Assembly (NCBI GenBank): GCA_025617745.1
Contig: CM046868.1
Location: 24,357,608-24,421,607 of the forward strand
Reading direction: 5' to 3'
Length of the DNA stretch: 64,000 nt
Source of the DNA: Heliocidaris erythrogramma
Taxonomy: Eukaryota > Echinodermata > Echinoidea > Camarodonta > Echinometridae
The translations under genes were made by a program, and so were the position numbers. Numbering within the stretch: the first letter of the stretch is position 1; each line of letters begins with the position of its first letter. This document shows positions 22,294-32,280 of this stretch, piece by piece. The notes under the pieces were generated by a model, which worked only from the letters and a program-made list of their open reading frames with translations, ran no database searches and was not told the origin of the DNA.

Positions 22294-23089
22294 GTTTGCC
22301 GAAGCACCATGTTAGGATAGGCCAGAGACTTTGCAGCACGCCCTTCGAACGCTGATACTACTCTTTTCTAAAAGTTCTTTTCAGAACTCTTGCCGAAAGA
22401 TTAACCAACAATTCTTCTCAGGGCTATCCTTAAATAGTGCTTCCACAAACTTTCACGCATTCCAGTATGAAATTGTTGAATTTCTAGAGCTTCCAGATTG
22501 GACTAGAGTGCAATTACATTTGTAGCTGTATGTATAAGAATTTGAAAAAAAAAGAAACTTGTGAATATGAATAACAGAGAATAGTCCCATGTTTGTCCAC
22601 ATTCTCAAAGTATAGTATAGTATTGTACATGTATTGTAAAGTATTCTTGATTCTAATTTTTCTCTACTAATGAACATACATTTTTTCAAAGACCAAGCAA
22701 ATTCTAGGATGTTTTAATATTTCTTTTAAACTGACAATTTCAATAAGTATACACCAATGAATTTATTAAAATTGAGAAATGCTTTAATTTATGTCTACTC
22801 CATAACTATATTTCTCTTCTCCTTTTTGTAGCTCAGATGGTTTTTTTCCTATATTATATGACTTATGTAACCAACGTTTATTACCGATAGTTTCATTATG
22901 TTTTTCTGTATATAGTTTTTCCGTTGAGTAAGTCTTGTTTTCACATTTATGTAATCTTCGCCTACTTTATAAAAATGTTATGTTTTATTTTGCTACTTTA
23001 GTACATTCTTATTACTTGTCGTACGTGTACGATAGTCTTGTAGCCGTACTAATGTGTTTTCTTAGTGTATTTTTTAATCAGTTATTTAG
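22294..23089. other. No gene recognised
   Basis: AT-rich sequence before a LINE tail. Part of it may be the 3' region of the LINE whose tail starts at 23090, but no coding was recognised. Confidence 0.35.
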
Positions 23090-23213
23090 GTAAGGACCCC
23101 ATTGGAAATAAGCCATTTCGGCTTTCATGGGCTATCCTGTCATGGTACCTGGTTATGTTTGTATTGCAGTATACCTGACGAATAAAATCAAATCATCAAA
23201 TCAAATCAAATCA
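23090..23213 (+). mobile_element. Short 3' tail of a CR1-like LINE (second copy)
   Basis: Reads GGACCCCATTGGAAATAAGC to TACCTGACGAATAAAATC and ends with an AAATC-repeat tail. It matches the minus-strand copy at 9255-9375 nearly base for base. No coding sequence upstream was recognised. Confidence 0.75.
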
Positions 23214-23282
23214 TGTTTTTGATGTTTATCAAAACATTCTTTCTTTTGATCTTTCGAAAGTAGGGAACTTTACTTCATTTCT

Positions 23283-23431
23283 GCATACTCACCTGTCAGT
23301 GTTTAACACTGATATTCACCCCACCCCACCCTCAAGACACTGGTAATTATCCCACATAATTTATTCCTGCTCCCGGGACGCTCTGCGTGCAACCCACAAA
23401 GGTCACCTCGCGACATACGTCCTACGCCACT
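23283..23431 (-). repeat. Repeat copy related to 49430-49560
   Basis: GCATACTCACCTGTCAGTGT through CACCCCACCCCACCCTCAAG to the GGTCACCTCGCGAC region is the reverse complement of the core at 49430-49560. It marks a dispersed family with a TTAAACACTG palindrome. Confidence 0.75.
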
Positions 23432-23521
23432 TCGTATTTCACTACTGCGCGCCCGTCTCATGAACACCGAGTTTTTAATAGGTCTGAATTTCATTAAATT
23501 TCACCTTTTCTTTGACCGTTC

Positions 23522-23660
23522 CAGGGGCGGATCTAGCTTTTTTCGAAAGGGGGGGGGGGGGGGTTTGACCCAACGACGATGCGGAGCATCTTCCACAAGC
23601 TGCGTAGCGGCGATCCGATTTTTTTTTTTTTTTTTTGCTATTTTGAACCCCCGTAAGTGA
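23522..23660. repeat. Poly(G) repeat beginning GGGGCGGATCTAG
   Basis: A GGGGCGGATC-type end is followed by a poly(G) run (about 23548-23562) and a poly(T) run (about 23619-23636), then GAACCCCCG. This is one of several short repeats with CGGATCC/CGTATCC-like ends and G runs in the window. Confidence 0.5.
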
Positions 23661-24219
23661 TGTTTTCCTGCATGGCATCTACTAATAGAGACCATAAAAA
23701 GCAGTCCATGATAACGTCTTTTTAAATCAAGTAACAGTTTAATACACAGTTATATCCAGAGTTATCATGTGTTTGGTTAATAAACATACTGTGTGGGTCT
23801 GGACATTATGATGGCGTTTTTCTATGCACATTCAATTTTTACTTGGCATTTTTACTTGTTCAGTGAGTGCCAAAATACTTCGCAAGGAAAACAAGATATA
23901 TTCAATTCAATTCAAAGAGACTTTATTTCCATCAAAATAGTTTAAAATGAACAATTATAATAGGAGTACAGAATAACATTCAAATGGAAAAAGGGTTACT
24001 GTAAAAAACCGCAAAAGGTTTGTCGAGACAGCTCCCCTCTAAAAATGTAATACATTGTGTACATAAAAAGTAACAATTAAAATTAATGTTACATAGAAAA
24101 AAACCAGTGTATCTATAAAAATACAAATAAAAATATAAATACACGTGCATCCGCACAAATCCTGGACAAGTGCATGTGAATAAATAAGTAAGTACATTGT
24201 AAAACATGTATAATTTAAT

Positions 24220-27096
24220 TTAACTACTGGTGTCGATCAAATGACTTTTAAGTCTTCTTTTAAATCCATTGACAGTAGATATTGATATTATTTCAGGTGG
24301 TAAAGAATTCCATACAACGGGAGCTTTGTGCCTAAAGGAATAAAATTCAAGTGTTTTGGTAATAGCAGATAAATGATATTTCATTCTATTTCTAGTATTA
24401 TAATTATGGATTGCACTATTCAGAATCAGCATATTACTAATATTCGCGGGCAATAAATTATGGTTGTGCTTAAAAAGAGCTATTGCACTAAAATATTTAT
24501 TTAAGTGATATATGTTCAAGATATTAAGAGCTTTAAATAGAGGAGCAGAGTGAGCTTGGAAATGTGAGAAAGAAGCTAGTCTCACAAATCTCTTTTGTAA
24601 GAAATAAAGACACTGTAATTTAGTGTGATGGGTGTTGCCCCATACAATATTACAATAACTTAAAAATGGAAGAATGAGAGTATTATACAATAAAACCATG
24701 ATATTTTGAGGTAATACCTGACGAAGTTTGCTGATGACACCAATATTTCGTGACACTTTATTCTTGATATGTGCAATATGAGAATGCCATGTCAAGTGTT
24801 GATCAATAAAAACACCTAGGAATTGTGTATACTCAACACGTTTAATATCGTTATTATTCATTTTTATAATAATTTTTTCTAAATTCTTTTTTTGAAATGT
24901 ATTTTGTTTATTATAGAAGAACATTAGATTTGACTTATCAGTATTTAATTTTAATTTATTACAATGAAACCAATTTGATACTTTTGTCAATTCAAAATTG
25001 AGCTCATTAGTTAATGATAACAGATCGCTAGTAGAGTAAAGTATATTTGTGTCATCAGCAAAGAGTATAAATTTCAGCTTTTTGGAGCAAAATGGCAAGT
25101 CATTAATAAATAGCACAAATAATAATGGGCCAAGAATAGAACCTTGGGGTACACCAACCGAAATATTACGAGAATCAGATAAAACATTTTTATACGAAAC
25201 AATTTGGGTGCGTTGAGATAAATAGTTTTCAAACCAAAGAAACGGTAATCCTCTTATTCCATAAAACTTTAACTTAAATAGTAATATATCAAAATTAATC
25301 ATATCAAATGCTTTACTTAGGTCTAAAAAAACACCTACAGTATACAGTGAATGTTTCAAAGAATGGACTAAAAAATCATGTAAATCAATAAGAGCCATTT
25401 CGGAAGATACATTTTTTAAAAACCCATATTGATTTCCATTGAAAACAGAATTTTTCATACAAAAATCATAAAGTCTATCATAAACAATTCTTTCTAAGAT
25501 TTTAGAAAATACAGGAAGAATGGAAATGGGCCTATAATTAGCAATATCATGTATATCATTTTTTTTATGTGCAGGGATCACCTTAGCCTCTTTCAATTTA
25601 ACAGGAACTATTCCATGTAAAAGTGACAAATTAAAAATGTAGCACAAAGGTTTCAAAATAATGAAAATTACTTTCTTAACAACCGTGGGATTAATATCAT
25701 CTATGCCACAACTGTTAGAGGAAGTCATGTTTTTTACAATACGAAGTATTTCATCCTCAGTAACAGGTTTAAAATATAAGGAATTACTTACAACTCTATT
25801 AGACATATTTAGATATTCTTGAAAACTCTCTCTGCCAATCAATGCTTGATTAGTCTTAGACTTACCAATATTTACAAAGAAATTATTAAAACTGTCAGCA
25901 ATATCTTTAGAATTTGAAATGTCTACATCATTTATTGTAACATGTGATGGTAACTCATTTTTACTTCTTCCCAGTAGATCATTTATTGCACCCCAAGTCT
26001 TCTTCATGTTACCTTTACATATTTGAAATTTCATCTTATAATAATTCCTTCGAGCACTTCTTAGCATCTTATTAACAGCATTTCGAACTTTAACATACTT
26101 TTCTCGATTGCGTTTAGAAAAATCAAAGCAATAATTTTTAAACAATTTATTTTTGTATTTTATCTTCTGAATTATTTCTTTAGTTATCCAAGGTTTTTTA
26201 ATTTTCTTATTTCTAGTTTTAATTTCTTTTTTAGTAAACACTTCATTATAAATCATTGAGAATTTATTTATAAAGCTATTGTATGCATTTTCAGTTTCCT
26301 TACATTCTATAATATCACTCCATTCAACATTACCCAATTTTTCTTTAAATGTTTTCATATTTTCATCAGTGATATTACTAAAAATATGTACAGTTTGTGA
26401 TTTCAAAGCAAATTTCATTGAGGTAATCTGAAAGACTGGGAAGTGATCCGTAACATCATTATATACAATACCCGAAAAAACATTAGAGCCATAATTATTA
26501 GCAAAAATGTTATCAATCAATGATGAAGACCTTTCGGTAATTCGAGTAGGTTTGTCAATCAATGGCAAGCAAGAATGTACATGAACTGCACTTAGAAAAT
26601 CACTAACAGCATTGTTATTGAAATTTAAAAGATTAATATTAAAATCGCCCATTATGTACACTTGCTTATTTTCACCATTCAATTTATCTAAACACTTTTC
26701 AAAATCTTGAGTAAAATCATGAACTGAACATTGTGGTTTTCTATAAATAATTCCTACAACAATATTTTTACATTTTGGTATTGAAATTTCGACAAACAAT
26801 GATTCATAGCATTGAGAAGGGGTTAATAAATCAATTCTTATAATTATAATCAAGTGAATTTGAAACAAAAAGTCCAACGCCACCACCTCTACCATGGGTA
26901 CGGTCAGAGTGTAAAAAAGAATAGCCAGGTAAATCAAATGAAAGTGCCGTATTTTCATTAATCCAAGTTTCCGAGCATCCATAAATAGAAAATTTGAAAT
27001 TAAGTAATGCAATGAAATCTGAAATTTGGTCGAAATTTTTACACATACTGCGGGCATTAAAATGTAAAATGCTAAAATTGGCCTGTATTTTCTCAA
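24220..27096 (-). CDS. LINE ORF2, endonuclease C-part and reverse transcriptase
   Basis: A 958-codon frame whose recognisable homology starts at about 26840, where it takes over from the 27487-26831 frame. The endonuclease part includes IYRKPQCS, YIMGDFNINLL (catalytic G-D-F-N) and VTDHFPVF (S/T-D-H motif). The RT part has a SCGIDDINP turn, ANYRPISILPVFSKILERI, GFLKNVSSEMALIDL, VFLDLSKAFDMI, VGVPQGSILGPLLFVLF and LFADDTNIL with the F-A-D-D active site. The C-terminus carries YNTRNRMKYH and APVVWNSLPPE, seen in CR1/L2 proteins. No stop interrupts the RT. The protein nicks target DNA and reverse-transcribes element RNA. Confidence 0.92.
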   Translation of the reverse strand: MRKYRPILAFYILMPAVCVKISTKFQISLHYLISNFLFMDARKLGLMKIRHFHLIYLAILFYTLTVPMVEVVALDFLFQIHLIIIIRIDLLTPSQCYESLFVEISIPKCKNIVVGIIYRKPQCSVHDFTQDFEKCLDKLNGENKQVYIMGDFNINLLNFNNNAVSDFLSAVHVHSCLPLIDKPTRITERSSSLIDNIFANNYGSNVFSGIVYNDVTDHFPVFQITSMKFALKSQTVHIFSNITDENMKTFKEKLGNVEWSDIIECKETENAYNSFINKFSMIYNEVFTKKEIKTRNKKIKKPWITKEIIQKIKYKNKLFKNYCFDFSKRNREKYVKVRNAVNKMLRSARRNYYKMKFQICKGNMKKTWGAINDLLGRSKNELPSHVTINDVDISNSKDIADSFNNFFVNIGKSKTNQALIGRESFQEYLNMSNRVVSNSLYFKPVTEDEILRIVKNMTSSNSCGIDDINPTVVKKVIFIILKPLCYIFNLSLLHGIVPVKLKEAKVIPAHKKNDIHDIANYRPISILPVFSKILERIVYDRLYDFCMKNSVFNGNQYGFLKNVSSEMALIDLHDFLVHSLKHSLYTVGVFLDLSKAFDMINFDILLFKLKFYGIRGLPFLWFENYLSQRTQIVSYKNVLSDSRNISVGVPQGSILGPLLFVLFINDLPFCSKKLKFILFADDTNILYSTSDLLSLTNELNFELTKVSNWFHCNKLKLNTDKSNLMFFYNKQNTFQKKNLEKIIIKMNNNDIKRVEYTQFLGVFIDQHLTWHSHIAHIKNKVSRNIGVISKLRQVLPQNIMVLLYNTLILPFLSYCNIVWGNTHHTKLQCLYFLQKRFVRLASFSHFQAHSAPLFKALNILNIYHLNKYFSAIALFKHNHNLLPANISNMLILNSAIHNYNTRNRMKYHLSAITKTLEFYSFRHKAPVVWNSLPPEIISISTVNGFKRRLKSHLIDTSS

Positions 27097-27487
27097 CTGA
27101 GGATAAGAAATCTTCTTCTGAATAATATTTGCAATTTAAATTACAGTATAAATTTTGGTCGATTTCATCAGAATAGAAATCTTCAATACTATTCACAATA
27201 TTGAGAGAATTAAAAACAGCAGAGTTATCATTTTTTCCAAATAACGATTGTAATTCAGCATTATCGACAGAACTAAAGGCAAAGAGGTTGTGGTAACATG
27301 TTGTAGAAATGCAACAGCAGATATCTTCTAGAATGGACTTTTCATAAGGAAAAGTATTTAGGTTTTCTTCAGTAATGCATGTTTTACAAGAAGATTCATC
27401 AAATCTTACAGTGCAGTGGCAGTGAAGACAAAACATGGAAAGCAACAACAAACAGGTAATGTAAGAACTATATAAAAAACAAAACAA
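26831..27487 (-). CDS. LINE ORF2 N-terminal part (frameshifted)
   Basis: A 218-codon frame with a hydrophobic, cysteine-rich start, then ANFSILHFNARSMCKNF (first APE endonuclease motif), IYGCSETWINE (catalytic E) and HGRGGGVGLFVSNSL. Coding continues in another frame at about 26840 with the rest of the endonuclease, so a single frameshift near 26835-26850 separates the two parts. The hydrophobic leader is unusual for ORF2; the true start may be internal. ORF1 ends 120 bp upstream. Confidence 0.85.
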   Translation of the reverse strand: MFCFLYSSYITCLLLLSMFCLHCHCTVRFDESSCKTCITEENLNTFPYEKSILEDICCCISTTCYHNLFAFSSVDNAELQSLFGKNDNSAVFNSLNIVNSIEDFYSDEIDQNLYCNLNCKYYSEEDFLSSVEKIQANFSILHFNARSMCKNFDQISDFIALLNFKFSIYGCSETWINENTALSFDLPGYSFLHSDRTHGRGGGVGLFVSNSLDYNYKN

Positions 27488-27606
27488 AAAAACAACAAAT
27501 GAATGGTAAAAGAGTTTAAGGAGGTCGAGGGATTCGACCAGAAGAGTTCACGTAATAATAGTATTTACACAATGACAGTATTTGGGAAAACATAATTTAT
27601 CTTAAC

Positions 27607-28362
27607 CTACGTACCGGTAGTATATAACTTCTTCAGATCAGTTTCATATGAAATCAGCTTCTTCTTGCTCCCAGTTCTGTTGCCGATGACAAAGATGCGT
27701 CCATCCAGAGTCCAAGCCGATTTGACATGTTCACAGTTTCGTGCCGTGTTCAGAAGATTCATGTTGATTGCGGTGAGGTCTTCTAAAATTGACATCCTCT
27801 TTCCTGCAAGTTTCCGGCGAGCTCTAATGACTTGTTGACGCATCCTGTACGATTTGAATTTTGCAATGATGGGTCTCAGTTTGCTGCTTTCTTTCCTGCC
27901 TACGCGGTGGGTCCGTTCCAGGTCTTCTATGGACAGGGTGATGTCCAGATGATCATGTGCAAGCTTCAGGATCAGGTCATCGGTAGATTCACCATCGTTC
28001 TCAGGTATGCCAAAAAATCTCAAGCAATTTCTCCTACTGTATTGTTCTTGGTTGTTGATAGTGTGTTGCAGGTTTCTGGTGACATGTGATTGTTGTTCCA
28101 GTTGAGTGTTAAGGTGAGAAATTTCATGGCTCTTTTTTTCCAGGGTCGATTCAAGATCAAGTAAGCGACTCTCTTGGAGTTGTAACTTCTCTCTCAGAAT
28201 GGATAAGCATTTTTCGATGTGATTTTCAACAAGAGACACGAAACGAGGATCAAGGAGAATGTCCTTCATGACATTGGATACCAAAGATGCAGTAGACTTC
28301 TCTCTTTCCTTCTCCTCTCTCTTGGCCCTAGTAATGATCCGAGTTTCACCATTGTCCGCCAT
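27607..28362 (-). CDS. LINE ORF1, coiled-coil RNA-binding protein
   Basis: An intact 251-codon frame. Residues about 1-25 are charged (TRAKREEKEREK). Residues about 50-115 form a predicted coiled coil (heptad leucines in LQLQESRLLDLESTLEKKS). Then comes a basic RRNCLRFFGIPE segment like the RNA-recognition part of L1/CR1 ORF1 proteins, with LERTHRVGRK and RPIIAKFKSY. Such proteins trimerise, bind element RNA and act as chaperones. No frame break is present. It lies directly upstream of ORF2 on the same strand. Confidence 0.88.
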   Translation of the reverse strand: MADNGETRIITRAKREEKEREKSTASLVSNVMKDILLDPRFVSLVENHIEKCLSILREKLQLQESRLLDLESTLEKKSHEISHLNTQLEQQSHVTRNLQHTINNQEQYSRRNCLRFFGIPENDGESTDDLILKLAHDHLDITLSIEDLERTHRVGRKESSKLRPIIAKFKSYRMRQQVIRARRKLAGKRMSILEDLTAINMNLLNTARNCEHVKSAWTLDGRIFVIGNRTGSKKKLISYETDLKKLYTTGT

Positions 28363-28689
28363 TTGGAATGCAGGAACGCAGGTGGTTTATAAAAGATCTA
28401 TTGTAAAAGGTCAAGAGTACCGGAGCGAGTTTACACTGATGTAGCACGTTACGCTATGGTGACTTCGTACGATAACAAACACGATTTGCTGCATGTGGGA
28501 CCGTAGTAAGTAACCAATGCAGGTCCAAGGTACCAAGCAAATAAACAATCCAGCAAAATACTGACAAGTATTCAATCTTCTGGTCGAAAGAAGGTTCACA
28601 ATCACATCACCAAAAAATACACATAATCAAACTTACACGAAAGTTTAAGTTACTATGGCTAAAATAACGAAAACACGGAAAAACAGGAA

Positions 28690-28760
28690 CACAGCGATGC
28701 ACAGCGAACACAGCGAACACAGCGAACACAGCGAATATATATATTTATATATAAATAAAT
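28690..28760. repeat. Short tandem ACAGCGAAC repeat and (TA)-rich run
   Basis: Four to five copies of ACAGCGA[A/T]C followed by ATATATATATTTATATAT. It marks the approximate 5' flank of the CR1/L2-like LINE. Confidence 0.8.
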
Positions 28761-28999
28761 AGAAATATGGCACAGCCTGAAAGCAAGGAAGGCCACATAT
28801 AACAAAAATGGCCAAATTTCAGAGGACATGTTAGATAGCCGACTCATTTTATACGTATTTAGATTATTCCAGTAATAACGTTTCAAATACTTCTATTTTT
28901 TTCCCCTTGCTCATCAATAACATTACATTCAAAAGATAATGTAATTCATCGCCAATTTTATTTTTTCACAAAATGTCAGTCGTTCTTCCTCAGAATGTT

Positions 29000-30480
29000 A
29001 TGTCTGCCCGTGATTACACAACTAAATTTGCACAGCGATTTTATTCTGAATCATTAAGTACCTCACAGTATTTTTCAGAATGGTTTGAATATTTAAAGAT
29101 TCGATAATCTAAACATTACGACATCACTGTGCCTTTCTTGATTACCAGTATCGCGTAATCTTGATTTAACCAATTTTGTAAAACTATTCATACTCAAAGT
29201 TGACGCTTGATTATGATATTCCTTATAACCCAACTTATCTAGCAGCCCCTTTATTTTGCCTAGCCACAAAGGAGTTACGATACAAGATACTATAGATATT
29301 TTAGAAGTCTTACTGCTCGCAAGCCCAGACCTAAACATCAGCTTGCGCTGAGAAACAAAAAAAATTCTGTCAAGCTTACGTCTTCCTTACGCCATATATC
29401 TTACAATTTGGGGTCCATGCACCCTAAGTAATTCATTACTATATCTTAAGAGTGTTTCTATCTGAGAAATATTCTCGAACCCCGAATTTCACTTCAATAC
29501 CATAATAATGGTAAATTCAAATGGTCAAACAATTCAAGTTGTTTAGGCCCCTATTATTGGCGGGCGCAATGAAATCAATTTTCTTTTCATTGAAAACAAT
29601 GCCCCTCTTACGGGAAACATGTCTATTAATGGCCCATTGGAAATTATACTTGCCTATTGGAAATTATTACTGGTTGTTCCTAAAAGAACTTAATCATTAC
29701 AAACCTCAATTTCGTCGCTTTCACAACGGAAAATAGGTCTTTTCCTGACCTTTCCTGGAATAAATAAATAAATAAATAAATAGGCCTAAATAACTATCCT
29801 TGTTTTCGATGTATTAGGCCTATAGTTAGGTGCTAAAGTTGGCAAACTAATTGTAGCTCTTCGGCAGATTCAGCCAGTCGGCCCAGCACAATTGTATCTT
29901 CTGCATATTGTACGGTATATAATTCAAAATAATTATATTGCCTTCTCGATCCAAGCAGGTTTCATCGTGAACGGAGAGAGATCTTAACCCAGAGTATATT
30001 TCATGGAGTAATTTTTCGAAGTCATTTAGAAATAATACGAATAATATCGGAAATAATTTTTCTCCTTGCTCCACTCCAATATATATATGCACTCCGGAAA
30101 TACTCCTCCGTTTGTTTCGTATGAGATGCAGGACTTTGACTTATAGTTATATTTGTCTTTTAACTCTCATTATTCTCATAATTCTCATTAATTTGGATTG
30201 GTTCATAAGAATAACTAACAGTGAATATAAAATAAGATGAGCTTTGTAGGTTTGCGTGGTGGAACAATCAGAATGTGTGAAAGTCTTTTAACTCTGAGTA
30301 ACTTACTACAAATCCCATGATTAATAATTAAGTTGCATCCATAAGAATGATCTTTCTATAAAATGAAATGCCATTTTGTAATCTACAAAGGTAGTATAAA
30401 CTCTTCTCTTTGTCTCAAATACCAATCAAGAATGGCACGCAGTGAAAACACGTGATCCATAGTCGAATGACCACTTCCGA
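29000..30480 (-). pseudogene. Decayed LINE of a second type (RT fragments)
   Basis: Minus-strand fragments in LINE order. 30480-30400 encodes EQDGFGSGHSTMDHVF, like the R-T-D/S-T-V-D-H block. 30092-29847 encodes GVEQGEKLFPILFVLFLNDF, a G-V-x-Q-G-E-N-L-S-P-type RT motif; the Y-A-D-D is lost. 29338-29093 encodes PLWLGKIKGLLDKLGYKE, a post-RT segment seen in many invertebrate LINEs. Many stops separate the pieces. The motif wording differs from the other two LINEs here, so this is a separate family. An unrelated 100 bp repeat interrupts it at 30183-30285. Confidence 0.65.
30183..30285 (+). repeat. Second copy of the 22193-22293 repeat
   Basis: Nearly identical to 22193-22293, from TTCTCATTAATTTGGATTGG to GTGTGAAAGTC. 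It lies between RT fragments of the decayed LINE, so it was probably inserted there. Confidence 0.8.
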
Positions 30481-30504
30481 AACCATCTTGCTCTCCTCCT
30501 AGCA

Positions 30505-30732
30505 TAATAGACCTGTTTACTAAGTGTTCAAATTTATGGATGTTTCTTTCCTGGGGACCTAGTAACGAGGTATTCCATTAACCTGTTATTAATGAATGAA
30601 CTACAATGCTTGGAATCCAGTTTGCATACATTACTTGTTGCTATGTCTGACAAGCATCTGGCAAACTTGCAGGTTGTCAAGAACAACCCTTGTTTCAAAA
30701 GTATGCATAAAATTTGAATCACAGGTCTATTA
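30505..30732. mobile_element. MITE family M1, uninterrupted copy
   Basis: About 228 bp with TAATAGACCTGT/ACAGGTCTATTA ends. It matches the reverse complement of the two halves at 7800-7939 and 9126-9222. The site of the nested insertion is a single TA here (30602-30603). A further partial end, ACAGGTCTATTATTCG, repeats immediately downstream. Confidence 0.85.
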
Positions 30733-30805
30733 TTCGACAGGTCTATTATTCGACTCGATGAAATTAACTCTTTCCTACACAACTAAACAATGTTATTCCT
30801 CTATA

Positions 30806-31041
30806 CACTATGAACATGACGAACAAAGAAGCGGACAATTTATGCTGCTCCTCATTGTACCCTTCACAATTGCACTGGTTAACAAAAGAACATCCATTCA
30901 CTGCTATCCTGTAAAAATATGTAGAACAGGTGTCACATAATAGCAGTGAAGGGATGTCCTTTTGTTTACTAGAGCTATTGCGGAGGGTACAATGAGGAGC
31001 TGCATAAATTGTCCGCTCTCTTTGTCACCGTGTTCATAGTG
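30806..31041. mobile_element. Foldback MITE, about 100 bp arms
   Basis: CACTATGAACATGACG...CACTGCTAT and ATAGCAGTGAAGG...CGTGTTCATAGTG form imperfect arms of about 100 bp with a 34 bp centre. No coding; no clear target duplication. Confidence 0.8.
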
Positions 31042-31467
31042 ATAATTATCTGCAGAATCTGAGGACCCTTTGCTTTTATACAACGATTTATGAGACCTTT
31101 CACCCAATCCGTCGAAAAAATTCCATTATCAAAGAAAATTTTGAATAGGTTGGTGATTAGGTTGGTGAAAAGATTGTAGAGTGGTCATGGTTTTGAATGA
31201 TATAAAAACTTATTTTGATTGGTTGAAAGGAACTTAAGGCGTTTTTCTTGTCAAATCAGAGCAAGTTTCTCATTTGTGATCAAGAGCCGTATTATTCAAT
31301 GACGTGCGCGTGCGCGAGCTTTCCTTTAACAGCTACAGCAATTCAATAAGGCTTACGGAAAACGCATGCACAATGCACGCATTTGAGGATTGGCTGTCGT
31401 CGGCGAGTGCACACACACCGAACCGCTCCGCCAAATGCAACATTTATGGCTAAAGTTTTCCATATGA
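31042..31467. other. No gene recognised
   Basis: Contains a repeated GGTTGGTGA[T/A]TAGG motif near 31150 and a GC-richer stretch with CGTGCGCGTGCGCGAG near 31300. Nothing further supportable. Confidence 0.35.
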
Positions 31468-31563
31468 TCTTTACCATTTCTTTAGAAATATGGTTACCAT
31501 GGCAACCGTGACTCCGCCCACACCAAAAACAATAGGCATCTTCATCTTACCATAATACACCTC
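31468..31563. repeat. Truncated copy of the 20091-20570 MITE
   Basis: TTTACCATTTCTTTAGAAAT through CCGCCCACACCAAAAAC to ATACACCTC matches the MITE core at 20190-20275. It stops abruptly at the first base of the LTR, so the LTR element landed in this older repeat. Confidence 0.8.
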
Positions 31564-32242
31564 TGTAGTGGCCAAACATATTTTGATGAATATTTCGTCA
31601 TAGTTTTGTGTATTTTCATCGGTCTGCCATTTACAAGGTTAGCAGACGACCTACATGTACTTTCCTTTGTTTACGCGTGTGTGTACATAACAACCTTCTT
31701 GACCTATTTTTCAACTTCCACGCGCATCAAAGTATAACATTTACATCGCTACCAACATTCTAGCTACATTGTTCACGCTGCTCCAATCAGAGCTCATCTT
31801 TTCGTTTAACCAATCGGATTTCCGTATTATTACACCACGCGCACTCGCTCAGCCAATGAGATTTATTGTGGGCGTGATTACCAACTTTCACGAGCTCTTC
31901 GAGATCATTTTATCATCACTTTCTTCTAGGACACAGTCGCGACAAGACCGTGTCGCGTTTTATAGGAGTTAGTCAATTTTCACTGTATCTACCCATTCAC
32001 TTGGATTTATATTCAGGATATTGTATTGTGACATCGTTATTTTCTTCGTTAGCGATTCTTCATTACTTTTATTTTCGCTGGGATCATTTCATTTGGATTT
32101 ATAATTTGTGAACATAAATAACTTGTGAATAGCCTTAATTATTCGCGTTCTGAACCAGTCACGGCTCCGTGGAATCTCCACCGTCAGGACCTTCATCATT
32201 AATTGTAAGTAGAAGCAACTCAATATTTCTAGTTACTCTACA
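31564..32242 (+). repeat. 5' LTR
   Basis: Starts TGTAGTGGCCAAACATA and ends GTTACTCTACA directly before the primer-binding site. It contains CCAAT-like motifs around 31785-31860 and a GTCGCGACAAGACCGTGTCGCG inverted motif. It should hold promoter and polyadenylation signals, but no clear TATA box is assigned. Confidence 0.92.
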
Positions 32243-32258
32243 TTGGTGACCCACGATT
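32243..32258 (+). promoter_or_regulatory. Primer-binding site (tRNA-Trp-like)
   Basis: TTGGTGACCCACGATT follows the LTR end. TGGTGACCC is complementary to the 3' end of tRNA-Trp, the primer reported for CsRn1-type elements; the match weakens after nine bases. Confidence 0.7.
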
Positions 32259-32280
32259 TTCGCGCACCTTCGATTTCATC

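Larger units (their letters stand above)
23897..28650 (-). mobile_element. CR1/L2-like two-ORF LINE, nearly full length
   Basis: The minus strand carries ORF1 (28362-27607), then ORF2 (27487-24220, one frameshift), then a 3' UTR ending AATAAAGTCTCTTTGAATTG with an ATTGA-repeat tail at about 23897. About 230 bp upstream of ORF1 is probably 5' UTR; the exact 5' end is uncertain. The long ORFs suggest a fairly recent insertion. Coiled-coil ORF1, APE endonuclease, no RNase H, and an NTRN...WNSLPPE C-terminal motif fit the CR1/L2/Rex1 group (inferred). Confidence 0.9.

Noticed and set aside
30596-30940. Frame similar to one at 7427-8071 (NPVCIHYLLLCLTS)
   Set aside because: Similarity comes from two copies of the same MITE, not from a gene family.
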